The notes: generated by a model from the sequence alone, not told the origin. A DNA stretch of 64,000 nt from C-114 sp963719285 (GCA_963719285.1 CAVRBO010000003.1:248001-312000), one strand, 5' to 3'. Shown: positions 37,261 to 46,182, counted from the stretch's first letter. Translations and numbers: made by a program.

Positions 37261-37302
37261 GGTACCGTTGCCCGATTGGCACTTTCGATGTTGACATCGT
37301 CC

Positions 37303-37461
37303 TCAGGTCGCACTATCGATCGCCGACCCGATCAGGTCGAGAGCGACGGCGAGCTGGCTGCCGAAGACCACGAGGATGACCGTGGCGACCAGGGCGGTCA
37401 GGGACAGGATCAGGCCGTACTCGACGAGGCCCTGGCCGCTCGTCCAGGATCGCCGGCTCAC
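37303..37461 (-). CDS. Divergent Flp-like pilin (copy 4)
   Basis: 52 residues from GTG 37461: leader MSRRSWTSG, then QGLVEY, keeping the G-x4-EY prepilin signal, then a hydrophobic helix (GLILSLTALVATVILVVFG) and an acidic tail (DLIGSAIDSAT). It shares little beyond the processing site with the other three. It starts nine bases after the stop of the decayed kinase gene and belongs to the regulatory operon rather than to the major pilin units. A minor or initiating pilin is a reasonable guess. Confidence 0.8.
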   Translation of the reverse strand: MSRRSWTSGQGLVEYGLILSLTALVATVILVVFGSQLAVALDLIGSAIDSAT

Positions 37462-37470
37462 TCCCGGCCC

Positions 37471-38589
37471 TCAGCCGGCCTCGTGCGATCCGGCCTTGTC
37501 GACCACGAGGCGGACCTGGGTGCCTTCCGCGAGCAACTCGGCGGTGAGGCCCAGGCTGGCCGCCCGGCCCTGGATCTCACGCCAGGCCGACGGGGCGAGC
37601 GCCACCCACGGCTCCGCGGTCGCGGCGGTCGCCCGCTCGGCACTCACGAGCGCCTCGACCTGGTCCGCCGTCCAGTCAAGGCGGATCGTCACGCGATCGG
37701 GACTGGATGACAGGAACCCCCCGAGCGTCTCGTCGATGATCCGGAACAGGCCGCCTTCGACCTCCATGGCCATGCGCCGGTCCGAGCCGAACGAATCGAA
37801 CTCGACCGGGACGTGCGCCCGGCGACCCCGCTCCCGGGCGGCCCGTCGCAGCGTGGGCACGAGGCCGAGGTCGTCGAGGACCATCGGCCGGACGTCGAAG
37901 ATGAACGACTTCGTGGCGTCGAGCGTGCTCTGGACCATCGCCACGAGCTGACGGATCTCGCCGCGCGCCTGCTCCGGGTCGCGCGACACGAGTCGATCCA
38001 CGATCTGGGCCTGGAGCACGATGTTGGTGAGGCTCTGGGCGGGACCGTCGTGCATCGCCCTGGCGATCTCGCGGCGCAGGTCCTCCTGGGCGCTGAGGAC
38101 CATCCGCGATACGGCCGGCGGGACCGGCGCCTCCTCGGTGGCCGCGGCGCCATCGGCGTCGCCGCCTTCTCCGCCCTCTCCGTTCTCTGCGCCCGGATCG
38201 GTCCCGTCGCCGTCGCGGGCGATCCCGGGCGGCATGGCCTCGGCGATCGTGGCGATGGCCGTCGCGAAGTCGTGCATCGCGTCGCGATACCGGCCCAGGA
38301 CCTTGGCCTTGCCATCAAGGACCTCGACCTGGGCGTCCATGAGGCCGGCCTTGCGGGTGAGCGTGACGAGCTGATCGGCCAGCTCGATGACCTCGGGCGG
38401 CTCCACGGGCTGGCTGCGTGCGAGCGCGGCGACCTTGTCCGCGGTGGTGGACCGCTTCGTCTCGTAGCGGCTCGCCTCCGCGCGCGCCTGCTGGGCGAGC
38501 AACTCGATCTCGCTGAGCTCACTGCCCAGCTTCTCGAGGTCCTGCGCGGCCCGATCGCGGAGTTCGATCAGGTTGGGGGTGTCGGCCAT
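37471..38589 (-). CDS. DegS/NarX-type histidine kinase homologue with decayed ATPase domain
   Basis: 372 residues, no membrane helix. An N-terminal coiled coil (about 5-100) and an acidic Gly-rich linker (125-155) precede a HisKA_3 dimerisation domain with the phospho-His at 180 (ARAMHDGPAQSLTN). Where the ATP-binding N box should be, the sequence reads FRIIDETLGGFLSSSP (282-297) without the Asn, and no DDGRGF-type G box follows. The protein could still accept or relay phosphate or form heterodimers with the intact kinase two genes upstream. It sits between the regulator gene and flp4. Confidence 0.82.
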   Translation of the reverse strand: MADTPNLIELRDRAAQDLEKLGSELSEIELLAQQARAEASRYETKRSTTADKVAALARSQPVEPPEVIELADQLVTLTRKAGLMDAQVEVLDGKAKVLGRYRDAMHDFATAIATIAEAMPPGIARDGDGTDPGAENGEGGEGGDADGAAATEEAPVPPAVSRMVLSAQEDLRREIARAMHDGPAQSLTNIVLQAQIVDRLVSRDPEQARGEIRQLVAMVQSTLDATKSFIFDVRPMVLDDLGLVPTLRRAARERGRRAHVPVEFDSFGSDRRMAMEVEGGLFRIIDETLGGFLSSSPDRVTIRLDWTADQVEALVSAERATAATAEPWVALAPSAWREIQGRAASLGLTAELLAEGTQVRLVVDKAGSHEAG

Positions 38590-38655
38590 CGGTCGTGTTC
38601 CGGGACTGCGGGGTGGGTCGGGGGAGGTCGATCGATCAAGTCGATCCTTCGGGCA

Positions 38656-39402
38656 TCAGTCTTCCGGCATCCGGATCCAGCCCTGGCGCATCGCATACAC
38701 GACGGCCTGGGTCCGGTCGTTGACGGACAGCTTGCGCAGGATGCTCGACATGTGGTTCTTGACGGTCTGCTCGCTGATCGAGAGGGCGTAGGCGACCTGC
38801 TTGTTGGTCATGCCCTGGGCGATGTTGTCGAGGATCTCGACTTCCCGTGGGGACAGCGGCGCGAAGATCGGAGCGGCCTCCTGGCCGTAGACGGCCAGTT
38901 CGCGGAACTCCTTGAGGACCCGGCTCGCGACGGCCGGCTTGGCGAACACCTTGTCGTTGATGAGGTACTCGCCGATGCCGACCCGGCGGATGATCGTGAC
39001 GAGATCGTCCGGCCCGACATCCTTGAGGATGAATGCGGCGGCGCCGGCCTTTATGGCGTCGAAGAGCGCGTCCTCGTCCTCGTTGACGGCCAGCACGATG
39101 ATCCCGGCGCTGGGCAGCTCGCGCTTGATCCGCTGGGTCGTCTCGATGCCGCCCGGGGCGGGCAGGGACAGGTCCATGAGGACGATGTCCGGGGAGGTCT
39201 CGACGGCTCGATCGAAGGCGCTGCGGCTGTCGTCGGCCTCGCCGACCACATCGAAGTCATCCTCCTTCTCGAGGATGTTCCGGATCCCGACCCGAAAGAG
39301 GGCGTGATCGTCGACGATCAGGATGCGGGTCTTCTCGCCGGGCGTCCGCCGATCGGGTCCGCCCCGGCGCCGATCCGGGCCTGGAAATTCCATCTCGGTC
39401 AT
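38656..39402 (-). CDS. NarL/LuxR-type response regulator
   Basis: 248 residues. The receiver (about 25-145) has DD at 31-32, phosphoacceptor Asp77 (LMDLSLP) and Lys127. A GerE/LuxR helix-turn-helix follows at about 183-245 (LSPREVEILDNIAQGMTNKQ, SEQTVKNHMSSILRKL). The start overlaps the stop of the upstream kinase gene (ATGA at 39399-39402), the usual sign of a cognate pair. Likely targets are the nearby flp and cpa promoters; this is inferred from location. Confidence 0.92.
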   Translation of the reverse strand: MTEMEFPGPDRRRGGPDRRTPGEKTRILIVDDHALFRVGIRNILEKEDDFDVVGEADDSRSAFDRAVETSPDIVLMDLSLPAPGGIETTQRIKRELPSAGIIVLAVNEDEDALFDAIKAGAAAFILKDVGPDDLVTIIRRVGIGEYLINDKVFAKPAVASRVLKEFRELAVYGQEAAPIFAPLSPREVEILDNIAQGMTNKQVAYALSISEQTVKNHMSSILRKLSVNDRTQAVVYAMRQGWIRMPED

Positions 39403-40523
39403 CTCCTACTCTCCCCCGCCGGGATCGCCACCATCACCACGGTCCCTCCGGCTGGACGTGACCGGACCTCGAATTGGGCACCGATCAGCTCCGCGCGTTC
39501 TCGCATGAATTGCAATCCAAAGTTCCTTCTACCACGGGCGGCGACGGTCCCCACGTCAAATCCGCGACCGTCGTCGCGGATCTCGAGGATCCACTCGTCA
39601 CCAGACATCCGACTCGCCACGGTCACCCGGCTCGCGGTCGCATGCTTGCGCACATTCTGAAGGGCCTCCTGTACCACGCGCAGGGCCACAGTCTGCGCGG
39701 CATCGTCGATCCGTTCGGCCGGGGCGTCCATCGATATCTCGATGGGCAGCCCGGTCAGGGCGGACATGGTGGCCACGATATCGGCGACGGCGCCGTCCAG
39801 GCCGAGCTGGTCGAGGAGCGGCGGTCGCAGCTGCGCGATGAACCCCCGGACGTCGCCAAGCTCGCGCCGGAGGAGGTCGCGCAGGAAGCGCAGCTCGGTC
39901 CGGGCGAGGCGGATGTCCTGGTCGAGCACGCGCTCGATGTACTCGACCTGGAAGATCGCGTTCGAGAGGGCCTGGGCCGGCCCGTCGTGGACCTCCTGGG
40001 CGAGCCGGGAGCGCTCGGCCTCCTGGGCCTCCACGATCCGCATCTGGACGTCGGTCGGCGGGCTCGGCTCCGATTCGGATCGATCGGTGATGAGGCTGGC
40101 ATCGCCGCGTTCGAGGAACAGCCAGGTACTCTCGAGGTTGCGCTGGGCGAGGTCGAGCTTGGAGAGCTCCGCCTGGTGGAGCCCGAGCTCCGCGGCAAGG
40201 TGCTCGTCGTCGGCCCGGAGCGTGCGCTCACGGGCGTCCTCGGCGCCGGCCTCCGCGGCCGTTGCGGCCTCGGCGTCGGAGCCGGCCGGCTCGGTGGAGG
40301 TCGGCCGCGGGTCGCCGGCCGTCGTGCTCGCGATCCGCTCGATCGCATCGATATCGTCACGCAGGCCGTGCCAGCGGGCGAGCTCCTCGTGATACGCCTC
40401 GCGATAGCGGTCGCGGATCGCCCGGAGCGTATTGGCGGAGTAGCCCAAGGCCTCCTTGGCCTCCGCGTGGAGGCCGTCGAAACGCCCGTCGCGCCCCTCG
40501 CCGCTGGATCGCGCAGTGTCCAT
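39399..40523 (-). CDS. DegS/NarX-type sensor histidine kinase
   Basis: 374 residues, cytoplasmic by sequence. A coiled-coil N-terminus (20-135) leads to HisKA_3 with His179 (AQEVHDGPAQALSN) and an intact HATPase: N box with Asn290 (QEALQNVRKHA) and G box DDGRGF at 317-322. ATG 40523 is chosen because TATACT lies nine bases upstream; an in-frame start at 40574 would place that box inside the gene. It heads the regulatory operon kinase-regulator-decayed kinase-flp4. Confidence 0.9.
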   Translation of the reverse strand: MDTARSSGEGRDGRFDGLHAEAKEALGYSANTLRAIRDRYREAYHEELARWHGLRDDIDAIERIASTTAGDPRPTSTEPAGSDAEAATAAEAGAEDARERTLRADDEHLAAELGLHQAELSKLDLAQRNLESTWLFLERGDASLITDRSESEPSPPTDVQMRIVEAQEAERSRLAQEVHDGPAQALSNAIFQVEYIERVLDQDIRLARTELRFLRDLLRRELGDVRGFIAQLRPPLLDQLGLDGAVADIVATMSALTGLPIEISMDAPAERIDDAAQTVALRVVQEALQNVRKHATASRVTVASRMSGDEWILEIRDDGRGFDVGTVAARGRRNFGLQFMRERAELIGAQFEVRSRPAGGTVVMVAIPAGESRR

Positions 40524-40532
40524 CGACTCACG

Positions 40533-40538
40533 AGTATA
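40533..40538 (-). promoter_or_regulatory. -10 box of the kinase operon
   Basis: TATACT on the minus strand, nine bases before ATG 40523. No convincing -35. Confidence 0.5.
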
Positions 40539-40570
40539 GGTGCGCCCCTCGCGGGGCCGATCGGGCGCGC

Positions 40571-42193
40571 TCATGGACAGCCTACCCGGAACACACGCGC
40601 GTCGCGCAGCACCGCCGCATCGGCGGCGAGCGCCGGGACCGGCAGCTTGACCTCGTGGAAGCAGGCGACGTCCGGTCCGCCGGCGTCGATGACGGCCGGC
40701 CAGCCGCCGTGCCCCTTGTCGGTCATGACCAGGAGCTGGGCGCCGAAGTGCTGCGCGAGGTCGAGGATGGACGACGGCGGCTCATCCGGCAGCGCAAGGG
40801 CCCGGCCGCCGGTCCCCTCGGCGTACCAGATCGGGAAGTCCGTGACGACCGGCACCAACGGGTCCACCGTGAGGCCCGCCGCGGCCATCGCCGGGATCAG
40901 CGCGGCGTAGCGCCGTTGCGTGTCGCGGGCCTGCGCGGCGTAGGCGAGGATGCCGACGCTGAACAGGATCGCGGCCGATACCGTCAACGTGGGGGCGAGC
41001 CAGGCGACCGGCCTGGTCCAGCCGCGCCACGCGCCGGCCCGGACGATGACCCGGTCCAGCGCCAGCAGACCCGAAACGATCAGGAGGACGTGGACCGGCC
41101 CCGCGGCATGGAGGAAGGTCCCCCAGGTGGTCGAGACGGGGAACAGGAGGGTCGTGGCCGTGAACGTCAGCACGCTCAGCAGGACGACCGGACGGAGGGC
41201 CGTCCCGCGGGCGACCCAGGGCAGGGCGACGAGCCCGACCACCGAGACGGGGGCGCCGGGCACGATCAGCACGTCGAGGAGGTTGTGGGCGAAGCCCTCG
41301 ATCCGCGAGCTCAGGAGCCAGGCCGGCCCCTGGGCGAGGTAGCGCGACAGGGTGGGCGGGTCCTGCCAGGCGAAGATGTCGAACCCGGTGACCGACAGGG
41401 CGTTCGTGGCCGCCTGGCCGGGCAGCGGGTTGCCGAACACGATCCAGTCGCGGACGAGCCACGGGGCGAGGATGACGAAACCGACGAGCGCGGGGGCGAC
41501 GATGAGCCGGATCCGCTCCGAGCGCCCGGTGAACGGGGCGCGCCACGCGACGACGACCCAGACGAGGCCGAGCCACAGGAACTCGTTGCGGGTGAGCGCG
41601 GCCAGGCCGAACAGGATCCCCAGCGCGAGGAGCCGGCGGTCTCCCGGTCGCGCGCGGCGCGGGTCGCGCGCGATGCGGACCATGAGGAGGCACGCCCCGA
41701 GGGCGAGGACCGTGAACGGGGTCGTGGAATCCGGGAGCACGCCGAAGAGGAGCAGCGGCAGCGAGACGATGACCGTGAGGCCCGTGCCGACGGCCAGCGT
41801 CCGGGCACGCCCGGTCGGCATCGCCCGCTCCTCGGCCACGTCAGCGGCCAGGCGCCAGGCGAGGACCGGGACGAGCGCACCGATCAGGACATCGCTCACC
41901 TGGGCGGCATGGAACCCGGTCCCGAACAAGACCATCGGGACCGCGGCGAGGAACGTCGGCAGCGGCAGCCACACCTCGAAGGCGTCGCGCGGGAACTGGA
42001 GCGGTGGCGTCCCGTAGCTCCACAGCGCGTTCGAGACGAGCCCGTGCCCGTCGACGAGGTTGCGCGCGACGCTGACGTAGTAGGCGGTGTCCTCGGGCGT
42101 GGGGAACGGGACCGTCGCGGCGACCAGGGCGCGGACGACGACCGCCAACCCGAACAGGATCCCGGCGGAGAGCCAGGCTTCGCGCCGGGTCAT
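40571..42193 (-). CDS. GT39-like membrane glycosyltransferase
   Basis: 540 residues, about ten membrane helices. The first periplasmic loop reads FPTPEDTAYYVSVARNL, with the acidic residues expected of a polyprenyl-phosphate-sugar-dependent GT-C enzyme. LTRNEFLWLGLVWVV is a further family-like helix. A soluble C-terminal domain of about 120 residues follows. ATG 42193 overlaps the stop of the preceding gene (ATGA), so the two paralogues are coupled. Sugar and acceptor are unknown. Confidence 0.8.
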   Translation of the reverse strand: MTRREAWLSAGILFGLAVVVRALVAATVPFPTPEDTAYYVSVARNLVDGHGLVSNALWSYGTPPLQFPRDAFEVWLPLPTFLAAVPMVLFGTGFHAAQVSDVLIGALVPVLAWRLAADVAEERAMPTGRARTLAVGTGLTVIVSLPLLLFGVLPDSTTPFTVLALGACLLMVRIARDPRRARPGDRRLLALGILFGLAALTRNEFLWLGLVWVVVAWRAPFTGRSERIRLIVAPALVGFVILAPWLVRDWIVFGNPLPGQAATNALSVTGFDIFAWQDPPTLSRYLAQGPAWLLSSRIEGFAHNLLDVLIVPGAPVSVVGLVALPWVARGTALRPVVLLSVLTFTATTLLFPVSTTWGTFLHAAGPVHVLLIVSGLLALDRVIVRAGAWRGWTRPVAWLAPTLTVSAAILFSVGILAYAAQARDTQRRYAALIPAMAAAGLTVDPLVPVVTDFPIWYAEGTGGRALALPDEPPSSILDLAQHFGAQLLVMTDKGHGGWPAVIDAGGPDVACFHEVKLPVPALAADAAVLRDARVFRVGCP

Positions 42194-43836
42194 GGCGCGC
42201 AGCGGGTGTCGTCCGGCGCGAAGCAGACCGGGTAGATCGCGATGTCCGGCGCGGTGTCCTGGGCGTCGGTCTGGGGCGTCTCGTCCAGGGTCCAGGCGGG
42301 CGGACCCACCCACGACGGCCGGACCTTGCCCTCGATCACCGGGATCAGCGCGTCGGCGATGTGCCAGCGCTCGAGGATGAGCCAGCGGACGCCGTAGGCC
42401 CTGGCCACCCGCCCGACCGTGTCGATGGGATCGCTCACGGTCACGACGCCACCGCGGCCCGTGAAGTACTTGAATCCGGACGTGTCGCCGTCCATGAGCA
42501 GCTCGCCCGGTCCGACCTGGAGCGGCCCGTCGAGCGCGATCGCCGCCTGCTGGCGGTCGTGGCGCTCGGTGTTCCACTCCTCCTGGACCTTCCACGTGCC
42601 GAGCGCGCCCGTGACGAACGCGATGCCGACCGTCGCGCTCAGGAAGAACCGGGTCGCCTCGGCCTCGTTCCACTTGGGCCGTCGAGCGGCGATCCAGACG
42701 ATGCAGGCTGCCACGCCCTCCAGCACGAGGATGTAGGTGTGCGGGATGAGCGCCACCGCCGAGTGGAGGAAGGTCCCGAGCGGGACGTGGACCGCGAACA
42801 GCAGGCCGGACGCCGCGAACAGCAGGCCGGCGTAGATGAAGAAGACCCGGAAGTGGACCGACCGGCGCAGCACCCACCCGCCGATCAGCAGGAACGGAGT
42901 GAGCACGAACGAGAGGACGATGATCGAGTAGTTGCCGATCGCGGCGATGAACCCGAACAGGCGGCTGGCAAGGAGCGGGCCGATCCCCTGGCCGAGGAAG
43001 TACTGCAGGGTCGCCGGCGTGTCGATGCTGTTCATCTCGGTGACCGTCCGGATGAACAGGATCTTGCCGTTCGAGGACGACGGCGAGATGCTGCCGAAGA
43101 CCGCCAGCTGACGCAGCCACCACGGGCCGACCACCACGAGGAAGAGCAGGAAGCTCGCGACGGCGCCCCACCACGGGATCGCCGGCTCGCGGCCCACGGT
43201 CGAGCGCCAGGCCTTCCAGCGATCCCACAGGAACACCAGCGCGAGGGCCGCGCCGATGAGGATCCCGTCATTGCGGGCGAGCGAGGCGAAGCCGACGAGC
43301 AGCCCCGCGATGGGCATGGCCCGGCGGTCGCCGCGCAGGGCCCGGGTCCCCATCCAGATCGCCGCGGCGCCGAGAGGCTCGTAGAGCGAGAAGTTGTCCG
43401 GCTGGCCGAAGAACACGGTCGTGGCCGCGGGGACGGCGGTCATGAGCGAGGCGCCGATCGCGATGGACGACCGGGCACCCATGTCGCGGGCGATGAACCA
43501 CGTCAGCGGCGCGGCGGTCGCCCCGATGAGCGCGAACGGGATGTCGGACACCCAGGCGGCGGTCCCGAGGACGGCCATGAACGGCAGCTGGATGAGCGAC
43601 GCGAGCGGCAGCCAGTGGGCGTTGCTGGGGATCGGCAGATGCGGATCGGCCGGCAGCGCGCCGCCGGTCTCCACGAACGCCCAGATGAAGTCCACGTTGA
43701 AGCCCTGGCCCGCGTGGAGGGCGCGCGCGACGTCCACGTAGTAGTACGCGTCGGGGTACGCGGGGTCCGGGTAGAGGGCGATGAGGATGGCCCGGACGGC
43801 GAGCGCAAAGGCGAAAAGGCCCAGGGGTGTCCGCAC
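42190..43836 (-). CDS. GT39-like membrane glycosyltransferase
   Basis: 548 residues, about eleven membrane helices. The acidic loop is YPDPAYPDAYYYVDVARALH, followed by SNAHWLPLASL and a SLARNDGILIGAAL helix. The C-terminal domain (about 430-548) includes GRGGVVTVSDPIDTVGRVA and is predicted outside the membrane. The start is GTG 43836, with TACGCT nine bases upstream. First gene of a two-gene unit read away from the GT87 gene at 44049. Confidence 0.8.
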   Translation of the reverse strand: MRTPLGLFAFALAVRAILIALYPDPAYPDAYYYVDVARALHAGQGFNVDFIWAFVETGGALPADPHLPIPSNAHWLPLASLIQLPFMAVLGTAAWVSDIPFALIGATAAPLTWFIARDMGARSSIAIGASLMTAVPAATTVFFGQPDNFSLYEPLGAAAIWMGTRALRGDRRAMPIAGLLVGFASLARNDGILIGAALALVFLWDRWKAWRSTVGREPAIPWWGAVASFLLFLVVVGPWWLRQLAVFGSISPSSSNGKILFIRTVTEMNSIDTPATLQYFLGQGIGPLLASRLFGFIAAIGNYSIIVLSFVLTPFLLIGGWVLRRSVHFRVFFIYAGLLFAASGLLFAVHVPLGTFLHSAVALIPHTYILVLEGVAACIVWIAARRPKWNEAEATRFFLSATVGIAFVTGALGTWKVQEEWNTERHDRQQAAIALDGPLQVGPGELLMDGDTSGFKYFTGRGGVVTVSDPIDTVGRVARAYGVRWLILERWHIADALIPVIEGKVRPSWVGPPAWTLDETPQTDAQDTAPDIAIYPVCFAPDDTRCAP

Positions 43837-43845
43837 AGCCGGTGC

Positions 43846-43851
43846 AGCGTA
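43846..43851 (-). promoter_or_regulatory. -10 box before the GT39-like pair
   Basis: TACGCT on the minus strand, nine bases before GTG 43836. Confidence 0.45.
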
Positions 43852-43952
43852 GCACCGGGTCCTGGGCCTTCCGACCAGTACGAATCGGTCATCTCTGAAC
43901 GGAACGGAGGTCCGGGGGCGCTCCGATCCGCAGCCCGGTCCGACCCCGCCCA

Positions 43953-43971
43953 GATACTCCCCGAGAGTATC
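43953..43971. repeat. 19-nt palindrome, copy 2
   Basis: GATACTCCCCGAGAGTATC: seven-base arms and a five-base loop, differing from the copy at 2569 at two positions. It lies between divergent glycosyltransferase genes, about 77 bases before the GTG at 44049. Confidence 0.6.
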
Positions 43972-44036
43972 GGCGCGCGCAACCGAGATGGTGAGTCCGG
44001 CGCCTCGACCGTCATCGAGCGCCCGTCGTCCGGCGG

Positions 44037-44042
44037 TAGCAT
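44037..44042 (+). promoter_or_regulatory. -10 box of the GT87 gene (leaderless)
   Basis: TAGCAT six bases before GTG 44049. Confidence 0.55.
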
Positions 44043-44048
44043 GGCAGC

Positions 44049-45308
44049 GTGGCGCCTCCGCTGACCCGCACGTTCGCCGACCCGCGGTTCCGGCGGCTCA
44101 TCTGGCTCCTTGTGGGTGCGCTCGGCTGGATCGGGCTGGTGGCCCTCGGCTCCGTCCTCTTCGCGAAGGACCCGCCCCAGGCCGGCTTCGACCTCGCGCT
44201 GATCCTGGATGCCGGCCGACGCGTCGGGGCCGGCGTGTCGCCGTACCTCGCGGGAGCGGTCAACGCGGGGACGGAGGTCGAGAGCCTCTTCTACTCATAC
44301 CCCCCGCCGGTCGCGCAGGCGGCCTCGCTCATCGCCGGGGTATCGAACGGGATCGTCCTATTGACGGCGGGCCTCGGTGCCGTGGCCGGTTTCGCCCTCG
44401 TCGTCCGGAGCCTGGCGGCCGAAGCGCCTGCCCGCTCGCGCTGGGACGTGGTCGACGTCGTCCTGCCGACCCTCGCGCTTGCGCCGTTCATCTATCCGTT
44501 CGCCATCGCCCTGCTCTTCGGGAACGTGGACGCGTGGTTCCCGCTCGCCTATGGAGCGCTCCTGCTGGCGGTCGTTGGTGGGACCCGCCGATGGCGCCTG
44601 ATCGGCGGGGTCGCCCTCGGCCTGGCCGCGCTCGCGAAGCTCTATCCGGGCCTCCTCCTCGGCTGGCTCGCCGTGCGCGGGCTCCTGCACTGGATCCGCG
44701 ACGGCCGGATGGGCGTGCCGTCCGACTGGTTCACGCTCGCGGTCGCGGTCGTGACGGATCTCGCGGTCGTGGGGGTGAGCGTCGTCGCCGGGGGCCTCGG
44801 GCCGTGGCGCGACTACGTCGGTGTCCTCCGGGCCGGCACCGGCGCCGACTTCGTGTCGACGCTCAACGTGGGGCCAGCCAGCCAGATGGCCCTGCTCCTG
44901 GGCGACCCGACGATGGCCACGCGGGCCGCGCCCTTCGTGGCGCTCGCCACGATCCTGCTCACCGCCGCGGTGGCCTGGCGGGTCGGGTCCGTGGCGAGTT
45001 CGCTGGCCATCGCCGCGATCCTGTCGCTCGTCCTGTCGCCGATCACCTGGTTCCACTACCCGGTGGCGCTGCTCCCGTTCGCGGCGTGGGCCTGGGTCGT
45101 CGTCCGCCGGGGGAACGGGCGCGGGACGGTGGGCGGGCTCCTGGCGGGCGCCCTGATCCTCGCGGGCGCAGCCATCGCCGCGCCGGTGGTCGTGTGGCTG
45201 GCGGTCGCGCTCGTCCTCGTCGCCGTCGTGCGCGCCTCGGCGCTCGCAGCCGGGACGTTAGCCCGCCCCTTGAGCGACCTGTCAGGCGGGTTCGCCGACG
45301 GGGCCTGA
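44049..45308 (+). CDS. GT87-type (DUF2029) polyprenyl-phosphate-mannose-dependent membrane glycosyltransferase
   Basis: 419 residues, about ten membrane helices. GFDLALILDAGRRVGAGVSP carries the loop Asp, FYSYPPPVAQAASLI is the family PPP segment, and LGNVDAWFPL-like and LAALAKLYPGLLLGWLAVRG helices follow, the K-Y/T-P pattern of GT87 enzymes. These add mannose or similar sugars from a lipid carrier on the outer face. GTG 44049 lies six bases after TAGCAT. The 3' end overlaps the convergent neighbour by 27 bases. Confidence 0.82.
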   Translation: MAPPLTRTFADPRFRRLIWLLVGALGWIGLVALGSVLFAKDPPQAGFDLALILDAGRRVGAGVSPYLAGAVNAGTEVESLFYSYPPPVAQAASLIAGVSNGIVLLTAGLGAVAGFALVVRSLAAEAPARSRWDVVDVVLPTLALAPFIYPFAIALLFGNVDAWFPLAYGALLLAVVGGTRRWRLIGGVALGLAALAKLYPGLLLGWLAVRGLLHWIRDGRMGVPSDWFTLAVAVVTDLAVVGVSVVAGGLGPWRDYVGVLRAGTGADFVSTLNVGPASQMALLLGDPTMATRAAPFVALATILLTAAVAWRVGSVASSLAIAAILSLVLSPITWFHYPVALLPFAAWAWVVVRRGNGRGTVGGLLAGALILAGAAIAAPVVVWLAVALVLVAVVRASALAAGTLARPLSDLSGGFADGA

Positions 45309-46169
45309 GTCAGCCGGGCGTCGTTCCGAACGCAGGCGGGCCGCCCAGCCGGGCAGCCTGGCCGCGACCCAGGGCAGGGCGGCCAGCGCGATCAGGGAGT
45401 AGTTGCTCACCGAGTAGGTGAGCGGGATGCCCTGCATGTTGCGGGCCACCGTGACGTAGTCGGCCAGCCAGGGCAGGGTCACGATGATCGGGACGACGGC
45501 GAGGGCGCCGGCGACGAGGAACGTCCGCGGCGAGCGCCGGAACCCCCCGAGTCCCGCGACCGCGAGCGGTGCCAGCGTGGGCTTCATGGCCAGCAGCCCC
45601 ACGACCCAGCCGTAGCGGAAGCCGAGCCCGAAGATCGCGGTCATGAACAGCGAGCTGTTGCCGTTCAGGATCGGGTACTGGAGCGAGTTGGTGGTCGAGA
45701 GCAGCGCGACGGCCGGCCAGGCCCACCACGGCAGGCCGCGCAGCAGGAAGCAGAAGATCGCGATCGGGATGGCGATCCACAGGATGTAGTCGAGGGGCTG
45801 GGGCAGGATCGCGAAGGGCGCGAACAGGACGAGCGCGTTGGGCGGGTGGATGAAGTCGAGGTGCTCCGGGGTGAACGCCCCGGCCAGCTCGAACGGCGCG
45901 TAGGGCGTGCCGGTGGCCAGCAGCCGATCGAAGCCGGCCCGGTAGCCGAGCCAATCGAGCCCGAGCGGGATCGCACTGTGGTTGGCGATCCAGCCCACGA
46001 CATAGAGGACGACCTGGATCGCGACGACGGCCAGCGAACCCGCCACGACCACGCGGCGGAGGAACCGTCGGCGGTCGAAGGACGCAGGGGCCGAAGCGGA
46101 CGCGGTGGTCGAAGGACCGTCGATCGATCGCACGGCCCCGATGGTGCCTTCCGGATCCGTCCCTGACAC
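45282..46169 (-). CDS. GT87-type (DUF2029) membrane glycosyltransferase
   Basis: 295 residues, about eight membrane helices. DWLGYRAGFDRLLATGTPYA carries the loop Asp and HPPNALVLFAPFAILP is the PP segment; LNGNSSLFMTAIFGLGF and LLAMKPTLAPLAVAGL are the family K-P region. It is shorter than typical GT87 enzymes. The start is GTG 46169, with TACTCT seven bases upstream; a much longer open frame reaches 46991 but runs antisense to the GT2 gene. Confidence 0.78.
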   Translation of the reverse strand: MSGTDPEGTIGAVRSIDGPSTTASASAPASFDRRRFLRRVVVAGSLAVVAIQVVLYVVGWIANHSAIPLGLDWLGYRAGFDRLLATGTPYAPFELAGAFTPEHLDFIHPPNALVLFAPFAILPQPLDYILWIAIPIAIFCFLLRGLPWWAWPAVALLSTTNSLQYPILNGNSSLFMTAIFGLGFRYGWVVGLLAMKPTLAPLAVAGLGGFRRSPRTFLVAGALAVVPIIVTLPWLADYVTVARNMQGIPLTYSVSNYSLIALAALPWVAARLPGWAARLRSERRPADSGPVGEPA

Positions 46170-46176
46170 TGGGCCG

Positions 46177-46182
46177 AGAGTA
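46177..46182 (-). promoter_or_regulatory. -10 box of the second GT87 gene (leaderless)
   Basis: TACTCT on the minus strand, seven bases before GTG 46169. Confidence 0.55.

Noticed and set aside
37291..37319. Plus-strand promoter TTGACA-17-TATCGA antisense to the fourth pilin and the kinase
   Set aside because: The -35 is part of a palindrome, the -10 matches at only three positions, and no gene lies downstream on that strand.
40571..43228. An 885-residue reading of the GT39-like gene starting at 43228
   Set aside because: The first 345 residues are a shadow of the preceding paralogue; ATG 42193, overlapping that gene's stop, begins the true membrane protein.
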